Part shown: piece after piece, positions 9,770 to 17,635 of the stretch
How positions within the stretch are numbered: the first letter of the stretch is position 1
Layout: every line of letters starts with the position of its first letter
Origin: Phytohabitans flavus
Lineage (GTDB): Bacteria > Actinomycetota > Actinomycetes > Mycobacteriales > Micromonosporaceae
Length of the DNA stretch: 64,000 bases
Direction: 5' to 3'
NCBI RefSeq assembly: GCF_011764545.1
Contig: NZ_AP022870.1
Location: forward strand, 9,058,001 to 9,122,000
Program-made: the position numbers and the translations under genes
The notes under the pieces: generated by a model
The model's database searches: none
What the model saw: the letters and a program-made list of their open reading frames with translations, nothing else
What the model was told of the DNA's origin: nothing

Positions 9770-9810
9770 CCTATCTGGTGATCTTGCGTCGCCCCAGCCC
9801 GCCAGATAGG
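9770..9810 (-). terminator. Hairpin downstream of fbiD
   Basis: CCTATCTGG (9770-9778) pairs exactly with CCAGATAGG (9802-9810). Inside and around it GGGGCTGGGG and CCCCAGCC can also pair, so alternative folds are possible. It starts just after the fbiD stop codon and before the small OB-fold gene, so it is a likely terminator or attenuator. Confidence 0.55.
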
Positions 9811-9812
9811 TC

Positions 9813-10463
9813 CTAGGAGGGAGAGCAGCTCGTCGAACCGACGTGGCGGCTCGGGGCCTGCGCCACCTCGGCCGAGTGCGGTCCGAGCCCCAGCCGGATC
9901 GCCGCGTCGAGGTCGGCGGCCGTGTCCACGTCGCGGCGCAGGCTCGGCCAGTCGCCGTCCAGCGGAACCGCGCCCGAGCGGCGGTGGGCGGCCGCCGAGC
10001 CGGGCCCGAAGCGCGGGTCGAGCCGCACGCCGGCCGGCGCGGTGAGCAGGACCGTACCGGTGCCGGGGGCGTCCGCGACGAAGTGCCGGTCGGGGCCGGA
10101 CGCCTTGCGCAGCGCCTCGGAGAGGTCGGCCGGGCACAGGGCCGGGAGGTCGGCGGCGAGGGCGGCGACCGGGCGGTGGGCGATCAGCCCCGCGCCGTAC
10201 TCGAACGCCGCGTTCAGCCCGCTGCCAGGCGCGTCCGGCACCACCCGAGCGCCGAGGGCGGCCAGCGCCCGACCCACCACCGGGTCGTCGGTCACGGCCA
10301 GCACCTCGGCGACCTCGGCGCTCGCCAGCACCGCGGCGGTGGTGTCCTGGGCCAGCGCCAGCGCCAGGCGCTCGTGCGGCACGCCGGTGAGCGCTCCCCG
10401 CAACCGGCTCTTGGCCGCGGTGAGGCGCTTGACCGGCAGCACCACCCCCCATGTCGTCTCCAC
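9813..10463 (-). CDS. fbiD: Phosphoenolpyruvate guanylyltransferase of F420 synthesis
   Basis: This 216-residue CofC/FbiD-type nucleotidyltransferase activates phosphoenolpyruvate (or 2-phospholactate) with GTP for coenzyme F420. The N end WGVVLPVKRLTAAKSRL is the nucleotide-binding start, ALAADLPAL the metal-binding strand, and FGPGSAAAHRRSGA the GxGSxxxH region. The GTG at 10463 is used because the frame upstream is unlike the family. It is divergent from plsC. Its position next to ppk matches Rv2983-Rv2984 of M. tuberculosis. Confidence 0.92.
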   Translation of the reverse strand: METTWGVVLPVKRLTAAKSRLRGALTGVPHERLALALAQDTTAAVLASAEVAEVLAVTDDPVVGRALAALGARVVPDAPGSGLNAAFEYGAGLIAHRPVAALAADLPALCPADLSEALRKASGPDRHFVADAPGTGTVLLTAPAGVRLDPRFGPGSAAAHRRSGAVPLDGDWPSLRRDVDTAADLDAAIRLGLGPHSAEVAQAPSRHVGSTSCSPS

Positions 10464-10603
10464 GCGACAATCCTGCCAGCGCCCACCCCGGATCGCCGGG
10501 ACTGGGTGTGGCGGGCCCGTCCCGCTGGCCGTACCCAGCTTCAGCAGGCATGATTTCGCTGCGGGTGTCCGCTGGGGGCGCCGCGAGTGAACCCGGAGGT
10601 ACT

Positions 10604-11308
10604 GTGAAACGGCTGGGGCCATTGCGTCGGTTCGTGGTGATCCTGGTCAAGTCGGTCCTCGTACCGATGACCAAGCGGACATGGACCGGGCAGGAGTACA
10701 TCCCGCGCACCGGCGGGGTGATCCTGGCGCCCAACCACCTCTCCCACGCCGACCCGCTGGTGATGGCGCACTTCGTCTACGACGCCCACCGGTGGCCGCG
10801 CTTCCTGGGCAAGGCCAGCGTCTTCAAGGTGCCGGTGATCGGCAAGCTGATCCTGCGGGTGCAGCAGATCCCGGTCGAGCGGGGCACCGTCGACGCGGCG
10901 AAGTCGTTGGACGCGCTCACCGCCGCGATCAAGGACGGCGGCGCCGTGATCATCTACGCGGAGGGTACGACCACCCGCGAGCCGGACCTGTGGCCGATGC
11001 GGGGCAAGACCGGCGCGGCCCGGCTCGCGCTCACCACCGGCGCCCCGGTGATCCCGATCGCGCAGTGGGGTGCCCAGCAGTTCTACGACACCCGTACCAA
11101 GAAGGTCCGGGTCCGCCCGCGCACGCCGATCACGATCGCCGCGGGGCCGCCGGTCGACCTCTCCCGCTGGGCCGGCTCGGAGCCCACCCGCGCCACGCTC
11201 GACGAGATGACCGACGAGATCATGCTCCGCGTCCGCGACCTGCTCGCCGACATCCGCGGCGAGACGCCGCCGCCGCTGTGGGCGCCGGCAAAGGGGGAGA
11301 AGGCATGA
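10604..11308 (+). CDS. plsC: 1-acylglycerol-3-phosphate acyltransferase (PlsC family)
   Basis: The 234-residue protein carries NHLSHADP (the catalytic HX4D motif, about 46-51), FKVPVIG, and EGTTTREP, the hallmark blocks of PlsC acyltransferases that make phosphatidic acid. The GTG at 10604 has GGAGG 4 bases upstream, so the longer open frame is not used. Its stop overlaps the gpsA start (ATGA), pairing an acyltransferase with the enzyme that supplies glycerol 3-phosphate. Confidence 0.9.
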   Translation: MKRLGPLRRFVVILVKSVLVPMTKRTWTGQEYIPRTGGVILAPNHLSHADPLVMAHFVYDAHRWPRFLGKASVFKVPVIGKLILRVQQIPVERGTVDAAKSLDALTAAIKDGGAVIIYAEGTTTREPDLWPMRGKTGAARLALTTGAPVIPIAQWGAQQFYDTRTKKVRVRPRTPITIAAGPPVDLSRWAGSEPTRATLDEMTDEIMLRVRDLLADIRGETPPPLWAPAKGEKA

Positions 11309-12299
11309 CGGCCGCCGCCGTGCTGGGCGCGGGTTCATGGGGTACGGCGTTCGCGAAGGTCCTCGCCGACGCCGGCAACGACGTCACGATCTGGGCCCGC
11401 CGGGAGGCCGTGGCAGCCGCCATCAGGGAGTACGGCGCCAACCCCGACTACCTGCCCGCCGTGCGGCTGCCCGAGCGGGTCACCGCCACCTCCGACGCGG
11501 GCAAGGCGATCGGCGGTGCCGACCTCGTGGTGCTCGCCGTGCCGTCGCAGACGCTGCGCGGCAACCTGGCCGAGTGGGCGGCGTTCGTAGAGCCCGGTGC
11601 GACGCTGATCTCGCTGATGAAGGGCATCGAGCTCGGCACCACCAAGCGGATGAGCGAGGTGATCGTGGAGACCGCCGGCGTCCCCGCCGACCGGGTCGCC
11701 GTGATCTCCGGGCCCAACCTGGCCGCCGAGATCGCCGCCGAGCAGCCCGCCGCCACCGTGGTCGCCTGTACCGACCCGGGCCGGGCGGCGCTGGTGCAGC
11801 GCGCGGTGACGACGCCGTACTTCCGGCCGTACACGAACGAGGACGTGGTCGGCTGCGAGCTCGGCGGCGCGGTCAAGAACGTGATCGCTCTGGCGTACGG
11901 CATCGCCACCGCCATGCGCCTCGGCGACAACACCAAGGCCACGCTCATCACCCGAGGCTGGCCGAGACCGCACGCCTGGGCGTGGCGCTGGGGGCCGACC
12001 CGCTGACGTTCGCCGGGCTGGCCGGGCTCGGCGACCTTGTCGCCACCTGCTCGTCGCCGCTGTCCCGCAACCGCACCTTCGGCGAGCACCTGGGCCGGGG
12101 CGAGACGCTGGAGCAGGCGCAGGCCGCGACCCGCCAGACCGCCGAGGGCGTGAAGAGCTGCCTGGCGATCCGCGACCTCGCCCATACGCATAATGTGGAC
12201 ATGCCCATCACCGAGCAGGTCGAGCTCGTCTGCCACGAGGGCGTCAACCCGCGCAGCGCGCTCATCGCGCTGATGAGCCGGGAGACGAAGCCCGAATGA
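11305..12299 (+). CDS. gpsA: Glycerol-3-phosphate dehydrogenase [NAD(P)+] (frameshifted)
   Basis: It reduces dihydroxyacetone phosphate to sn-glycerol 3-phosphate for phospholipids. The Rossmann motif VLGAGSWGTAFA is at residues 5-16, the catalytic Lys lies in GGAVKNVIALAYG, and FAGLAGLGDLVATCSS is in the C-terminal domain. One C is missing at 11958 (GGC-CTG became GGC-TG), which splits the frame; restored it is 331 residues, the normal size. As gpsA is usually essential, a sequence error is more likely than loss. It overlaps both neighbours by 4 bases. Confidence 0.93.
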
Positions 12300-13408
12300 C
12301 CTCCGAAATGAGCTACGGGGACGGCACCCGGTCCGTCCACGCTGGACTGCCGGAGCCAGAGCCGGGGCAGCCGTTCCTGCCCGGCCCGGTCTTCGCCGCG
12401 CCGTACCATGTGGACCCCGACACCGGCCCCACAAAGGACGGCTACGGTCGCCCGGACAACCCCACCCGCCGCCGGTTGGAGGACGCGATCGGCGAGCTGG
12501 AAGGCGGCCAGGCACGGGTCTTCGCGAGCGGGCAGGCGGCCATCACGGCGGTACTGATGACCGTGCTGCGCCCCGGCGACACGGTGCTGTTGCCCTCCGA
12601 CGGGTACTACACGGTGCGCTCGTTCGCCGCCGCCACGCTGGAGAGCCTTGGCGTGCGCGTGTCCTATGTGCCCACCGCCGGCCCGTACCCGTCCCTCGAC
12701 GGCGTACGGCTGGTGCTGCTGGAGACCCCGTCCAACCCGGGACTCGACATCTGCGACGTGGCCGAGGTCTCGGCGGCGGCGAAGGCGGCGGGCGCACTCG
12801 TGGCCGTGGACAACACGGCCGCCACCCCGCTCGGCCAGCGCCCGCTGGACCTGGGCGCCGACATCTCGGTCGCCTCCGGCACCAAGGCGCTGACCGGCCA
12901 CTCGGACCTGCTGCTCGGGTACACCGCCACCCGCGACGCCGGCCTGGTGGAGCGGATCACCACCTGGCGTTCGCAGACCGGCGCGATCCCGGGCGCGTTC
13001 GACGCGTGGCTGGCGCACCGCTCGCTGGCCACATTGGACCTCCGCCTGGCCCGCCAGTCGGCAAACGCGGCGGCGGTCGCGACCGCGCTCGCCGCCCGGT
13101 CCGATGTGGAGCGCGTACGCTGGCCCGGCCTGCCGGACGACCCGTCCTATGTGGTCGCCGAGCGCCAGATGCGCCGCATCCCCGGGCTCGTCTCCGTCGA
13201 CCTCGGCTCCGCCGAGCGGGTGGCCGCCTTCCTCAAGGCCGCGCAGCTGGTCTTCGCCGCCACGTCCTTCGGCGGCCTGCACACGAGCGCCGACCGCCGC
13301 GCCCAGTGGGGTGACGACACGACGCCGGGCTTCCTGCGCATCTCGTGCGGCATCGAGGACACAGTGGACCTGGTGGCCGATATCACCGCCGCCCTCGACG
13401 CCACCTGA
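12296..13408 (+). CDS. PLP-dependent Cys/Met metabolism lyase (cystathionine gamma-lyase-like)
   Basis: This 370-residue fold-type I PLP enzyme has GQAAITAVLM for phosphate binding, ETPSNPGLDICD, AVDNTAATPLGQRPL and the Schiff-base Lys in SVASGTKALTGHSDL (about 199). The C end carries SFGGLHTSADRR and FLRISCGIED. It resembles cystathionine gamma-lyase or synthase; substrate is not settled by sequence. The ATG at 12296 overlaps the gpsA stop (ATGA); a second ATG at 12308 is possible. Confidence 0.87.
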   Translation: MTSEMSYGDGTRSVHAGLPEPEPGQPFLPGPVFAAPYHVDPDTGPTKDGYGRPDNPTRRRLEDAIGELEGGQARVFASGQAAITAVLMTVLRPGDTVLLPSDGYYTVRSFAAATLESLGVRVSYVPTAGPYPSLDGVRLVLLETPSNPGLDICDVAEVSAAAKAAGALVAVDNTAATPLGQRPLDLGADISVASGTKALTGHSDLLLGYTATRDAGLVERITTWRSQTGAIPGAFDAWLAHRSLATLDLRLARQSANAAAVATALAARSDVERVRWPGLPDDPSYVVAERQMRRIPGLVSVDLGSAERVAAFLKAAQLVFAATSFGGLHTSADRRAQWGDDTTPGFLRISCGIEDTVDLVADITAALDAT

Positions 13409-13420
13409 CCACCAGATCAG

Positions 13421-14026
13421 TCAGGCGGCGCGGTCCATCGCGTCCAGCACGTGCCGGCGCAGGTCTTCAAGGCGCAGTCCGGCGTTGGTGAGCACCATCG
13501 CGGCCAGCCCGTCGCCCTCGCGGATCAGGCCGAGCAGGATGTGCTCGGTGCCGATGTGCTTGTGCTTGAGGTGCAAGGCCTCGCGCAGCGACAGCTCCAG
13601 GACCTTCTTCGCCCGCGGGCTGAAGGGGATGTGCCCGGGGCTCGGCGTCACTGGCGGCCGCACGCGGCGGAACAGTCCGCGCCGCAGCGGCGGAAAGGCC
13701 GGTGGCGGCTCCAGCGCGCCCTCGCCGAACGTTTTCTCGACCTCTTCCCGCACCGCGTCGAGGTCGATGCCGATCGACCGCAGCGCCTCCGCGTCGGCCG
13801 CGCCGAGCGGGTCGCGCCGGCTGCCGATGGCGGCCCGCACGTCGGCGCCGACCTGCTCGGGGAGGACGCCGGCGTCGCGCAGGACGGTCGCGGCCAGGCC
13901 GCCGCTCTCGCCGAGCAGCGCCAGCAGGATGTGCTCCGTCCCGATGTACCGATGGTGCAGCTCGCGTGCCTCGACCTGGGCGCCCTTGACCACGTCCCGG
14001 GCCCGATCGGTGAACCGCTCGAACAT
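13421..14026 (-). CDS. Double Clp-N-domain protein without ATPase
   Basis: The 201-residue protein has two copies of the Clp N-terminal repeat: MFERFTDRARDVVKGAQVEA with HRYIGTEHILLALLGE (1-60), and FSPRAKKVLELSLREALHLK with HIGTEHILLGLIREGDGLAA (130-185). It has no AAA+ module, so it cannot unfold proteins; it could be an adaptor or regulator of ClpC. The ATG at 14026 follows a GGGAGG site and overlaps the HTH stop by one base (TGATG), which indicates coupling. It is convergent with the PLP lyase gene, 13 bases away. Confidence 0.85.
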   Translation of the reverse strand: MFERFTDRARDVVKGAQVEARELHHRYIGTEHILLALLGESGGLAATVLRDAGVLPEQVGADVRAAIGSRRDPLGAADAEALRSIGIDLDAVREEVEKTFGEGALEPPPAFPPLRRGLFRRVRPPVTPSPGHIPFSPRAKKVLELSLREALHLKHKHIGTEHILLGLIREGDGLAAMVLTNAGLRLEDLRRHVLDAMDRAA

Positions 14027-14262
14027 CACGCCTCCCGCCGTGCGCCCACCGGCGGCCGGCCGGCGTGCTTCTTGTGGACTGCCTGCTTGGTCACGTCGAG
14101 CGCGTCCGCGATCTCCTGCCAGGACCAGCCCTGCCGCCGCGCGTTGTCGACCTGTAGGACCTCGAGGGTCTCCAGCAGCCGGCGGAGGGCCAATACCGCG
14201 CGGAGGCCGACCCGCGGGTCGGTGCTGCCCGCCGCCGCGGCGAGCTCGGTAGCCTCGCTCAC
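14026..14262 (-). CDS. Small helix-turn-helix protein coupled to Clp-N protein
   Basis: A 78-residue protein with helical residues 15-40 and a helix-turn-helix at about 43-66 (GWSWQEIADALDVTKQAVHK). It starts at GTG 14262 and is translationally coupled to the Clp-N gene. The pair is likely a regulator-adaptor module; the paired dyads 85-130 bases upstream are natural candidates for its own operators (inference). Confidence 0.8.
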   Translation of the reverse strand: MSEATELAAAAGSTDPRVGLRAVLALRRLLETLEVLQVDNARRQGWSWQEIADALDVTKQAVHKKHAGRPPVGARREA

Positions 14263-14345
14263 GGCCGTCCTCGCTTCGCTGCGGGCGGCCGCGAGGCTCG
14301 AAACACGCGGCGCCTTCCGATTCGCTCGCTTCGCTCACTCATGGC

Positions 14346-14389
14346 GTCAACCTACGTTGACAACTCCGCGTCTGTCAACCTTGGTTGAC
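14346..14389. promoter_or_regulatory. Two GTCAAC...GTTGAC dyads, candidate operator
   Basis: Dyad 1 is GTCAAC-CTAC-GTTGAC (14346-14361) and dyad 2 is GTCAACC-TT-GGTTGAC (14374-14389). Their centres are 28 bases apart, and both share the same half-site. They lie between the divergent HTH/Clp-N operon and the His-rich gene. TTGAC in the half-sites could also serve as -35 elements, so binding would block promoters. Between 14263 and 14345 only low-complexity GC sequence is seen. Confidence 0.6.
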
Positions 14390-14465
14390 GCAAGGTTGGC
14401 TGGTCCGCAGCAAACTCACAGCTCACCCACAGGTCGGCCTAGCGCGGACTCCCTACCCTTGGCAC

Positions 14466-14747
14466 ATGAGGCGCCACCTGAAAGGCATGTTCTTTTCTAT
14501 GCTCGCGGCCAAGCTCGGCCGCATCCTCCACCGCCGCGGCCACTCCACCGCTGCCCGCTACCTGGAGCAGGAGCTGCACCGCCGGGGCGGCCACGGCCAT
14601 GGCCAGGGGCACGGCTACGGGCACGGCTACGGCGCGGGATCCGGCCACTACGGCTATCACGGGCATTATCGCCCAAAGGGTGGACACGGGCACTACGGAT
14701 ACCACGGTCACTACCGCCCGAAGCGGAAGGGACGCCGCTACTGGTGA
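14466..14747 (+). CDS. His/Gly/Tyr-rich small basic protein
   Basis: A 93-residue protein: residues 1-42 are basic and amphipathic (RRHLKGMFFSMLAAKLGRIL), and residues 42-93 are a His-Gly-Tyr-rich tail with two copies of HYGYHGHYRPK and a KRKGRRYW end. The two repeat copies differ at six codons, all synonymous, so the protein sequence is under selection. His-rich tails often bind metal ions; no family was recognised. The ATG at 14466 fits the selected reading frame but has no strong ribosome site. The last 10 bases overlap the convergent phosphatase gene. Confidence 0.7.
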   Translation: MRRHLKGMFFSMLAAKLGRILHRRGHSTAARYLEQELHRRGGHGHGQGHGYGHGYGAGSGHYGYHGHYRPKGGHGHYGYHGHYRPKRKGRRYW

Positions 14748-15328
14748 CCCGCCCGGCTGACGGTGGCGCTTTCGATGCCGGGCATCCTCGGGCGAGGCGC
14801 CACCAGCCGGCCAGGCCAGGCGTGCTCCCGGTAGCACGCGTGCGCCGCCGCGAAGTCGAACAGCCACTCCCGCTGGGCGGCGGTGTCGGGCACCTGTACA
14901 CCGCGAGCGTTCGCGATCAGATAGAGGGCGTGGGCCGGCCGGGCGCCCAGCGTGACGAGCGTCGCAGCGGCGAGTAGCGTCGCCCGCCCGATTCCAGCGA
15001 AGCAGTGGGTAACCACGAAGCGCCCGGCGCGCACGTGCGCCGCCAGCCGGATGGCGAGGTCGATAGCCGCGGGACCGGGCTCGGGCACGCCCCGGTCGGG
15101 GATCGGGAAGGGGATGAAGATGATGCCAGCGGCCTTGGCCGCCTCCCGCTCCTGGGTGAGGGCGAGACGGTCGGACTCTTCCGAGGTCAGTGCGGAGACC
15201 AGCACGTCGACGTCGGCGTGCACCAGAGCGGACATTTCGTCCTCCAGCCAGTCGCCACCGCGGGGGTGCGACATCGTCGCCAGCCGCCCTGGTCCGTGCC
15301 ATTCGATTACGTGGAGTGTCGGTCTCAT
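14738..15328 (-). CDS. Cysteine-dependent protein tyrosine/dual-specificity phosphatase
   Basis: This 196-residue protein has the P-loop HCFAGIGRA (HCX5R, about 118-126) that holds the catalytic Cys and Arg. A general-acid Asp may lie in PFPIPDRGVP. The ATG at 15328 has GAGGAG upstream and matches the start of the folded part (MRPTLHVIEWHG), so the longer frame is not used. Substrate is unknown. It is divergent from ddl. Confidence 0.82.
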   Translation of the reverse strand: MRPTLHVIEWHGPGRLATMSHPRGGDWLEDEMSALVHADVDVLVSALTSEESDRLALTQEREAAKAAGIIFIPFPIPDRGVPEPGPAAIDLAIRLAAHVRAGRFVVTHCFAGIGRATLLAAATLVTLGARPAHALYLIANARGVQVPDTAAQREWLFDFAAAHACYREHAWPGRLVAPRPRMPGIESATVSRAGHQ

Positions 15329-15382
15329 GGACTCCTCGCTCCTTGAGCGCGAAAGCCGCCCACTCAGAGTAGGGTCACCCGC

Positions 15383-16483
15383 GTGAGCAGCCCAGGTAAG
15401 ACCCGCGTAGCCCTTATCTTCGGCGGACGCAGCACTGAGCACGCCATCTCGTGCGTGAGCGCGGGCAGCATTATGGCCGCCCTGGACCCCGGCGAGTTCG
15501 AGGTCATCCCTGTTGGGATCACCCGAGCCGGTCAGTGGGTGCTCACTGCCGGTGACCCCGCACAGCTGGCCATCGCCGACCGCCGGCTCCCGGAGATCAC
15601 GCCGGAGACCGGACGAGCGGTCGTGCTACCCGCCGATCCTACGGCCAATGGTCTCATGGTGCTCGATGCGACTGCCGGCCCCCAGGCACTTGCTGGCGTC
15701 GATGTCGTGTTTCCGGTACTACACGGGGCGTATGGGGAGGACGGCACGATCCAGGGCATGCTGGAGATGGCCGGCATTCCGTACGTCGGGGCGAACGTCT
15801 TCGCCTCCGCCGCCGCCATGGACAAGGAGTTCACCAAGAAGCTCGCGGCCGCCGAGGGCATCCCGGTCGGGCCGTACGTGGTGCTCCGCGCCGGCGACTC
15901 GCTCTCCGAGGCGGACAAGGAGCGGCTGGGGCTCCCGGTCTTCGTCAAGCCCTCCCGCGCCGGCTCGTCGTACGGCATCTCCAAGGTCAACAGCTGGTCA
16001 GAGCTGGAGGCGGCCGTGACCGAGGCTCGCCAGATCGACCCCAAGGTGCTTGTCGAGGCGGCGATCGTGGGCCGCGAGATCGAGTGCGGCGTGCTCGAGG
16101 CGGAGACCGGCGGCGCGCCCGAGGCATCGCTCCTCGCCGAGGTACGGGTCGTCTCGGGCCACGAGTTCTACGACTTCGAGGCGAAGTACCTCGACGACTC
16201 CTGCGAGTACGACATCCCGGCCGGCCTGCCCCCGGAGGTGACGCGCCAGGTCCAGGACTACGCGTGCCGCACCTTCACCGCGCTCGACTGCGCCGGCCTG
16301 GGGCGGGTCGACTTCTTTGTCACGCCCGAGTTCGACATCTACCTCAACGAGATCAACACGATGCCGGGCTTCACGCCGACCTCGATGTTCCCGCGCATGT
16401 GGGCCGAGACCGGCCTGGAGTACCCGAAGCTTGTGAGCCGCCTCATCCGCACCGCCCTCAACCGCGGCACCGGCCTCCACTAG
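15383..16483 (+). CDS. ddl: D-alanine--D-alanine ligase
   Basis: The 366-residue ATP-grasp enzyme joins two D-alanines for peptidoglycan. Landmarks are ALIFGGRSTEHAIS at the N end, the serine loop PSRAGSSYGISKV, EVRVVSGHEFYDFEAKYLDD, and NEINTMPGFTPTSMFPRMW with the Mg-binding Asn/Glu and the substrate-binding Ser-Met. The GTG at 15383 is the first good start. The order gpsA-ddl-DUF3515-thiL matches mycobacteria. Confidence 0.96.
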   Translation: MSSPGKTRVALIFGGRSTEHAISCVSAGSIMAALDPGEFEVIPVGITRAGQWVLTAGDPAQLAIADRRLPEITPETGRAVVLPADPTANGLMVLDATAGPQALAGVDVVFPVLHGAYGEDGTIQGMLEMAGIPYVGANVFASAAAMDKEFTKKLAAAEGIPVGPYVVLRAGDSLSEADKERLGLPVFVKPSRAGSSYGISKVNSWSELEAAVTEARQIDPKVLVEAAIVGREIECGVLEAETGGAPEASLLAEVRVVSGHEFYDFEAKYLDDSCEYDIPAGLPPEVTRQVQDYACRTFTALDCAGLGRVDFFVTPEFDIYLNEINTMPGFTPTSMFPRMWAETGLEYPKLVSRLIRTALNRGTGLH

Positions 16484-16539
16484 AGAGCTGGGGTGGCCTC
16501 GGCGTCTTGGTCGCGGATAAATATCCAAAATCAAGGAAG

Positions 16540-16605
16540 TCGAGCTGCCGCGATGTCCGCGGTGGTCCAGACCGTCGCTCCCGCGGCCTCACCCTTCGCG
16601 GTCCA
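16540..16605 (+). repeat. Dispersed intergenic repeat, copy A (5' block only)
   Basis: The core TCGAGCTGCCGCGATG and the following GGTCCAGACC and GCTCCCGCGGCCTCACCC are shared with copies near 30977 and 59214. Copy A keeps only this first block of about 65 bases and lacks the 3' block of the other copies. It starts 57 bases after the ddl stop. Confidence 0.75.
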
Positions 16606-16646
16606 CAGGCCAAACCCCGGCGAGCGCGAAGACAGGGGCGGTAGTG

Positions 16647-16694
16647 CTTTGGGGAAATCTGTTGCTGCCATAGCGACCACAAGTCTCCCCAAAG
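16647..16694. terminator. Long-loop hairpin between ddl and DUF3515 gene
   Basis: CTTTGGGGA (16647-16655) and TCCCCAAAG (16686-16694) are exact inverted repeats with a 30-base loop. They lie between two convergent genes, just after the DUF3515 stop on the minus strand. The long loop makes a terminator only a fair guess. Confidence 0.4.
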
Positions 16695-16706
16695 GGTGCC
16701 CAGCGG

Positions 16707-17270
16707 TCAGGGGCCGCAGCCGGTTGGGATTTGCTTGAGTGACGGGACCGCGGCGATCACCGGGTCGGAGAAGGCGATCGTCCACTGGCCGGGCTGGTCG
16801 TACTGCTTGGGCACCGTGACCCGCACCGGCACCTCGCGGTCCACTGTGGTCCACTCCGTGGCGCCCTGTCGGTCGGCGGAGTGCCAGCAGACGCGGCTGA
16901 GCGGGTACACGAGGTCGGTGGGCGGGATGGCCGGCATCGTCACCCCGCAGGAGACGGTGATCGCCGGGTCGCCGTAGGCGGCGTTCTGCTCAGGGCCCTC
17001 GGTGACCGGCCGCTGGTGCAGGTCGCGGATCGAGGCGGGCAGCCGGGACAGCAGCGCGCGGCAGACCGTCGCCGCCCGTGTGGAAAGCTCCGGCGCGGGC
17101 ATCGCGACCGGCGTGGTGGACTGCGGTCGGGGCGCGGTGGGGCTCGGCTCGGCGGCAGGGGCGCTGTCGCCGGGTCGGATGGTGAGGAGGACGAGCAGCG
17201 CGACGATTAGCGTCAGCGGCACCGCGACAACCGTCGCCCACAGCGCCGCCTGGCGGGTGGTGCGGTCCAT
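16707..17270 (-). CDS. DUF3515 membrane-anchored protein
   Basis: A 187-residue protein with one TM helix at about 9-31 (TVVAVPLTLIVALLVLLTI), a Pro/Ser/Thr-rich linker, and an extracytoplasmic domain with three cysteines (VTVSCGV, SRVCWHS, TGCGP). It fits DUF3515, which in mycobacteria lies in the same place between ddlA and thiL (Rv2980). Function is unknown. The ATG at 17268-17270 abuts the AsnC-domain gene stop, so both are likely cotranscribed. Confidence 0.82.
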   Translation of the reverse strand: MDRTTRQAALWATVVAVPLTLIVALLVLLTIRPGDSAPAAEPSPTAPRPQSTTPVAMPAPELSTRAATVCRALLSRLPASIRDLHQRPVTEGPEQNAAYGDPAITVSCGVTMPAIPPTDLVYPLSRVCWHSADRQGATEWTTVDREVPVRVTVPKQYDQPGQWTIAFSDPVIAAVPSLKQIPTGCGP

Positions 17271-17503
17271 TTATAAGCGCACCACCGAGCAGGTGAGCGT
17301 GCGTGTGATGCCGGGCACCATCTGCACCTTGCTGACGATCATCTTGCCGAGCTCGTCGACGGTGTGGGCTTCGGTGAGCACCACCACGTCGTACGGACCC
17401 GTGACGGCGTCGACCCGCACAACCCGGAGACATCCTTGATCGCCGCGGCCACGTCACGCGCCCTTCCGACCTCGGTCTGGATGAGGATGTACGCCTGGAC
17501 CAC
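17271..17503 (-). CDS. Stand-alone AsnC/Lrp ligand-binding (RAM) domain (frameshifted)
   Basis: Reading the minus strand gives VVQAYILIQTEVGRARDV and, after one added base at the GGG run (17423-17425), VRVDAVTGPYDVVVLTEA, HTVDELGKMIV and a TRTLTCSVVRL end. This is the RAM ligand-sensing domain of Lrp proteins without any DNA-binding part, 77 residues when restored. GTG 17503 has GAGAGGGGG upstream. Such small RAM proteins are common in actinobacteria and may bind amino acids; the partner is unknown. Confidence 0.8.
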
Positions 17504-17520
17504 GATCTGCCCCCTCTCCG

Positions 17521-17572
17521 CCGCAGCCAGCGGCTCGACCGTGAAGCCGCAGCCAGCGGCCCGACCGTGAAA
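17521..17572. repeat. 26-bp tandem duplication in the asnC/thiL intergenic region
   Basis: Unit 1 (17521-17546) and unit 2 (17547-17572) both begin CCGCAGCCAGCGGC and end CGACCGTGAA, with about two mismatches. They lie head to tail between the divergent AsnC-domain gene and thiL, in the likely promoter zone. Confidence 0.75.
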
Positions 17573-17635
17573 CTACCGTACGGAGCGGAAGTGGGATCGT
17601 CCGATGGTGTACAGGCGAGCGAACTAGGGGGCACG

